A stretch of DNA of 32,074 bases, from NCBI GenBank assembly GCA_964545855.1, contig CAZJHD010000048.1, forward strand, positions 1 through 32,074. Direction: 5' to 3'. A model generated the notes under the pieces. It had not been told where the DNA came from and did not search any database. It was given only the letters and a program-made list of their open reading frames with translations. Below, in pieces: positions 28,644-32,074 of this stretch; position 1 is the first letter of the stretch, and each line of letters opens with the position of its first letter. A program made the translations under genes and the position numbers. This DNA is from CAZJHD01 sp964545855 (GTDB taxonomy: Bacteria; Planctomycetota; UBA1135; JACQFD01).

Positions 28644-31640
28644 ATGCAGAGACTCGACTCTCCAGTCCTGCGATCCCTCGCGGCGACCCTGCTCGGCCTC
28701 GCGCTCCTCGCCTCGACCGCGACGAGCCAGCAGGACGGGCCTGCGAGAGACGGGCTCTCGCACGACGCGAGCGACCCGACGGTCCTCTTCGGCCACGTGC
28801 TCCACCCCGACGGCGCTCCCGCCGCGCGCGCCGTGGTCGTCTCCAGCGCGGGAGGGCAGGCCGTCGCGGACGACGACGGAGCCTTCGAGATCGCGATCTC
28901 CGTCCCGCGCGAGGCGGAGAACCTGCAGGTGACGGCCTCCGCCACGACGATCGGCGGCGCGCGCCTCGCCGCGAGCGCGCGCGTCGCTCCGATCCTGCGC
29001 TTCGCGCGCACGCCCGCGGGACGGCTCGTCCTCGCGGCGTCGTCGAGCTGCCAGGCGGAGTGGGCGCCGACGTTCGGAGGACAGCCCGGTGTCGTCGGAT
29101 CTCCTCTCTGCTCGGCGGTCTTCGACGACGGCGGCGGGCCGGCGCTCTTCGTGGGCGGCGTCCTCGTGACGGCCGGCGGCACGCCGGTGAGCGGGATCGC
29201 GAAGTGGAACGGCTCCGCCTGGGCGTCGGTCGGCGGCGGTCTCGACAGCACGGCCTATGCGCTCGCGGTCTTCGACGACGGCAGCGGCCCCGCGCTCTAC
29301 GCCGGTGGAGACTTCACGAGCGCCGGCGGAATCCCGGCGAATCGGATCGCCCGATGGAACGGGACGAGCTGGTCTCCCCTCGGGGTCGGGCTGAATGGCC
29401 CGGCCTACGCGCTCACCGTCGCCGACGACGGGAACGGGCCGAGCCTCTTCGTCGGCGGGAGCTTCACGCTGGCCGGGGGCTCTTCGGCGAGTCGCGTCGC
29501 CCGCTGGGACGGCGCTTCCTGGAATGCCCTCGGTAGCGGCCTGGGGAGCGGATCGGTCGCGATCACCGGAGATGCCGCCCACGCCTTCGCCGTCTTCGAC
29601 GACGGCACGGGAGCCGCGCTCCACGCGGGCGGAAGGTTCGCGATCGCGGGCGGGGCCGTCGTGAGCAACGTCGCCAAGTGGAACGGCTCCGCCTGGTCCG
29701 ACGTCGGCGGCGGTACGAGCAGTCCGGTTCGCGCCCTGGGCGTGTACGACGATGGCGCCGGGTCGGCCCTCTACGTGGGAGGAGAGTTCACGAGCGCCGG
29801 CGGGATCGCGGCGGGCTTCGTCGCGCGCTGGGACGGAACGGCCTGGTCCGCTCCGGGTCTCGGGACGGACGGCCCCGTGCGCTGTCTCGCCGCGTTCGAC
29901 GACGGCAGCGGCTCGGCGATCTTCGCCGGCGGGAGCTTCTCCTCCGCCGGCGGCCTGCCCGCTTCGAGCCTCGCGAAGTGGAACGGTGCTTCATGGCTCC
30001 CCCTGGGAGCGGGCGTGGACGCGTCGGTGAACACGTTCGCGGCGTTCGACGACGGGAGCGGCCCGGCGTTGTACGCGGCCGGCTCCTTCTTCCTCGCCGG
30101 CGGCCTGTACGTGCGCGGAGTCGCCTCGTGGAACGGCGCGAGCTGGTCGGCCGTCGGGACGGGACTGAGCCACGGAGTCACGGCGCTCGGCGTCTTCGAC
30201 GACGGATCGGGGCCGGCGGTCTACGCCGGGGGAACGTTCCAGACCGCCGGCGGATCGAGCGCCCACAGGATCGCGAAGTGGAAGGAGTCGGCCTGGTCTC
30301 CCTTGGGGAGCGGCCTCGGCTCCGCGGGGTCGGCGGACACCGCGGTACTCGCGCTCGCGTCCTTCGCGGCGGCCGGGACTCCCGCGCTCTACGCGGGAGG
30401 CTCGTTCTCCTTCGCCACGGGGGCGCCGGCGAACCATGTGGCGCGCTGGTCGGGATCGGGCTGGTCCAGCGTCGGAGCCGGCACGAATGCGCCCGTGCGC
30501 GCCTTGCTCGTCTTCGACGACGGAAGCGGTCCAGCGCTCTGCGCGGCGGGCGACTTCACGATCGCCGGTCTCGTCCTCGCGAACCGGATCGCGAAATGGA
30601 GCGCCGCGGGGTGGTCGGCTCTCGGAAGCGGGCTCGACGGGCCGGTGCATGCGATGGCGGTGTTCGACGACGGCAGCGGACCCGCGCTGTACGTCGCGGG
30701 CGCGTTCACGTCGGCCGGCGGCGTCCCCGCGAGCCGCATCGCGCGCTGGAACGGATCGACGTGGACCGCTCTCGGCAGCGGCTTGAACGGCACCGTCTCC
30801 GCGCTCGCGGCCTTCGACGACGGAAGCGGCCCGGCGCTCTACGCGGGAGGCGGGTTCACGACGGCCGGCGGCGTTCCGGCGAGCTTCCTCGCGAAGTGGA
30901 ACGGATCGATCTGGTCCGCGCTGGGCGCCGAGCCGAACAACGTCGTCCTTTCGCTCGCGAGCTTCGACGACGGATCGGGGACGGCGCTCTACGCGGGGGG
31001 CTACTTCACCAGCGTGGGCGGACTCGCCGTGAACCAGATCGCGAAGTGGAACGGAGCGGCATGGTCCGCGCTCGGAGCCGGCATGGGCTCTTGGCCCTCG
31101 GTCGTCACCGTGCTCGACGACGGCTGCAGCCCCGCTCTCTACGCCGGGGGCGGGTTCGTCGTCAGCCCCGCCGGCGACAGCTACCTCGCCAAGTGGGGAG
31201 GATGCTTCGCGAACTCCTCCGGTCCGCTCACCGCCTACGGAACGGGGAGCCCCGGCTGCCTCGGGACGCAGACGATCTCGGCGAACCAGTGCCCCCGGAT
31301 CGGCTCTCCGAGCTTCCAGATCGCCTGCGACAACGCGCCCGCCCTCTCGGTCGGTCTCGGACTCGTCTCGAACGCGCCGGACGTCGCCGGGGCCGATCTC
31401 TTCGGCGTCGGCGTCCTGATCCACACGGGAGTGGGCTTCGCCTCGGAGTTCGGCGTCTTCGACCTCCTCAGCGACGCGTTGGGCAACGCCGTCGTCGCGG
31501 CGCCGATCCCGAACGACCCGCTGCTCGTCGGGAAGAATTACTTCGTCCAAGGCATTTGGAGCTGGCAGGGCCTCTGCGCGCTCACGAGCCCGCTCGCCCT
31601 CAGCTCCTCCCGCGGCCTCGCGATCGAGATCCAGCCGTAG
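28644..31640 (+). CDS. secreted 14-repeat beta-propeller-like protein, second of a tandem pair
   Basis: This paralogue of the preceding gene has the same length of 998 residues. A signal peptide (about 1-28, 'SLAATLLGLALLASTATS') is followed by the same carboxypeptidase-regulatory-like domain ('TVLFGHVLHPDGAPAARAVVVSS'). Fourteen repeats follow (about residues 158-850), then the same C-terminal domain from 'AYGTGSPGCLG', with GCLG, NQCP, ACDNAP and GLCAL cysteines conserved. The two C-terminal domains look only about half identical by eye, so the duplication is old. The 9th repeat is degenerate ('FAAAGTPALYAGG'). The ATG at 28644 is preceded by GGAG at 28634-28637. It converges on radC, with 25 nt between the stop codons. 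Function unknown; secretion is well supported. Confidence 0.88.
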   Translation: MQRLDSPVLRSLAATLLGLALLASTATSQQDGPARDGLSHDASDPTVLFGHVLHPDGAPAARAVVVSSAGGQAVADDDGAFEIAISVPREAENLQVTASATTIGGARLAASARVAPILRFARTPAGRLVLAASSSCQAEWAPTFGGQPGVVGSPLCSAVFDDGGGPALFVGGVLVTAGGTPVSGIAKWNGSAWASVGGGLDSTAYALAVFDDGSGPALYAGGDFTSAGGIPANRIARWNGTSWSPLGVGLNGPAYALTVADDGNGPSLFVGGSFTLAGGSSASRVARWDGASWNALGSGLGSGSVAITGDAAHAFAVFDDGTGAALHAGGRFAIAGGAVVSNVAKWNGSAWSDVGGGTSSPVRALGVYDDGAGSALYVGGEFTSAGGIAAGFVARWDGTAWSAPGLGTDGPVRCLAAFDDGSGSAIFAGGSFSSAGGLPASSLAKWNGASWLPLGAGVDASVNTFAAFDDGSGPALYAAGSFFLAGGLYVRGVASWNGASWSAVGTGLSHGVTALGVFDDGSGPAVYAGGTFQTAGGSSAHRIAKWKESAWSPLGSGLGSAGSADTAVLALASFAAAGTPALYAGGSFSFATGAPANHVARWSGSGWSSVGAGTNAPVRALLVFDDGSGPALCAAGDFTIAGLVLANRIAKWSAAGWSALGSGLDGPVHAMAVFDDGSGPALYVAGAFTSAGGVPASRIARWNGSTWTALGSGLNGTVSALAAFDDGSGPALYAGGGFTTAGGVPASFLAKWNGSIWSALGAEPNNVVLSLASFDDGSGTALYAGGYFTSVGGLAVNQIAKWNGAAWSALGAGMGSWPSVVTVLDDGCSPALYAGGGFVVSPAGDSYLAKWGGCFANSSGPLTAYGTGSPGCLGTQTISANQCPRIGSPSFQIACDNAPALSVGLGLVSNAPDVAGADLFGVGVLIHTGVGFASEFGVFDLLSDALGNAVVAAPIPNDPLLVGKNYFVQGIWSWQGLCALTSPLALSSSRGLAIEIQP
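29118..31200 (+). repeat. 14 tandem coding repeats of about 51 codons (second array)
   Basis: The FDDG-type anchor recurs 14 times between residues 160 and 824 of the second repeat protein, with mean spacing of about 51 codons. Variants include ADDGNGPSLFVGG (3rd), YDDGAGSALYVGG (5th), the degenerate FAAAGTPALYAGG (9th) and LDDGCSPALYAGG (14th). The array matches the first gene's array in number and register. Confidence 0.9.
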
Positions 31641-31665
31641 GGAGCCGCGGAGCCGGCCCGAGCGA

Positions 31666-32074
31666 TCAGCGCGCCGGCCCCCCGAGCTGTCCCTGCTCGA
31701 GGAACGACCAGTGGCGTTCCTCCCCCACCACCACGTGGTCGAGGAGCGGCACGCCGACGAGGTCTCCCGCCTCGCGCAGGCGCGCCGTCACGGCGTGGTC
31801 CTCGGCGCTCGGCGTCGGGTCGCCGCTCGGATGGTTGTGCGCGACGACGACGCTCGCGGCGGCGAGGCGGAGCGCCGGGCCGAAGACCTCGCGGGGATGG
31901 ACGATCGCCGAGTTGAGCGTGCCCTCGGAGATCCGCTCCTCGCGGATCACGCGGTTGCGGCCGTCGAGGTAGACGCCGAAGAAGGTCTCCTTGCGGGCGC
32001 CGAGGAAGCGCGCGCGCAGGCGCGCCGCGAGGTCGGCGCCGCTGCGGACGCGCTGATCGGTGTCGAGGGCGACG
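31666..32074 (-). CDS. radC: RadC family JAMM/MPN protein (partial, N-terminus outside the window)
   Basis: The visible 135 residues are the C-terminal half or more of a RadC (JAB1/MPN-fold) protein. The frame is open to the right edge: 'ETFFGVYLDGRNRVIREERI' then 'GTLNSAIVHPREVF' then 'VVAHNHPSGDPTPSAEDHAV' and 'LVGVPLLDHVVVG'. The JAMM metal motif is intact, with HNH, the Ser ten residues after the first His, the following Asp, and the upstream Glu in HPREVF. RadC was once linked to DNA repair, but its biochemical role is unsettled. A GTG at 31950 could be misread as the start, but strong family similarity continues upstream of it. It is convergent with the second repeat-protein gene. Confidence 0.93.
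   Translation of the reverse strand, partial: VALDTDQRVRSGADLAARLRARFLGARKETFFGVYLDGRNRVIREERISEGTLNSAIVHPREVFGPALRLAAASVVVAHNHPSGDPTPSAEDHAVTARLREAGDLVGVPLLDHVVVGEERHWSFLEQGQLGGPAR

Noticed and set aside
26059..31200. Regular DNA repeats that could suggest a CRISPR or satellite array
   Set aside because: The repeats are in frame, about 154 nt long, divergent at the DNA level, and encode a consistent protein motif. There are no short identical repeats with unique spacers.

Overview
The window is very G+C-rich and densely coding, with nearly all genes on the minus strand from 24603 down to 1755. The best guess for its source is an environmental Planctomycetota bacterium. That rests on the secreted proteins built from FDDGSGPALYAGG / WNGTSWS repeats with a C-terminal cysteine-bearing 'TPGCLG' domain, the carboxypeptidase-regulatory-like repeat protein, and the unusual T2SS-like cluster. 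It is inferred from protein style, not from a marker gene; Myxococcota or another deep lineage remains possible. No rRNA, tRNA, CRISPR array, insertion sequence or phage module was seen.

Layout. 2-1741 (+): 3' part of a protein made of repeated carboxypeptidase-regulatory-like beta-sandwiches. 1755-3218 (-): M28 carboxypeptidase Q-like peptidase. 3241-5088 (-): membrane-anchored SurA/PpiD-type foldase. 5264-6157 (-): chromosome segregation factor ScpB. 6241-6273: a 33-nt near-perfect palindrome. 6290-7363 (-): parvulin-type lipoprotein. 7321-8967 (-): exported protein ending in a DnaJ-like pair of CxxCxG motifs.

8997-24603 (-) is the core of the window: nine tightly packed genes for the inner-membrane platform and pseudopilus of a type II secretion / type IV pilus-like machine. 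In transcription order they are an FHA-domain membrane protein, a PilM-PilN fusion (GspL-like), a PilO/GspM-like protein, a TPR membrane protein, then pseudopilins G, H, K, J and I. The GspH-like and GspK-like pseudopilins carry large LamG/concanavalin-type lectin-like domains. The GspK-like protein is 1613 residues long, several times the usual size, and holds repeated 'GxELIxY' modules, one of which recurs in the GspJ-like protein. The FHA and TPR proteins also end in predicted carbohydrate-binding-like beta-sandwiches. Secretin, ATPase, polytopic platform protein and prepilin peptidase are not in the window.

24780-25493 (+): 16S rRNA methyltransferase RsmE, divergent from the pseudopilin operon. 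25597-31640 (+): two tandem paralogous secreted proteins, each exactly 998 residues with 14 propeller-like repeats of about 51 residues. 31666-32074 (-): C-terminal part of RadC.

Working hypothesis (inference): the operon builds a lectin-decorated pseudopilus for binding or moving polysaccharide or glycoprotein at the cell surface. The two periplasmic foldases downstream may assist its large exported subunits, and the two repeat proteins are candidate secreted or surface partners.
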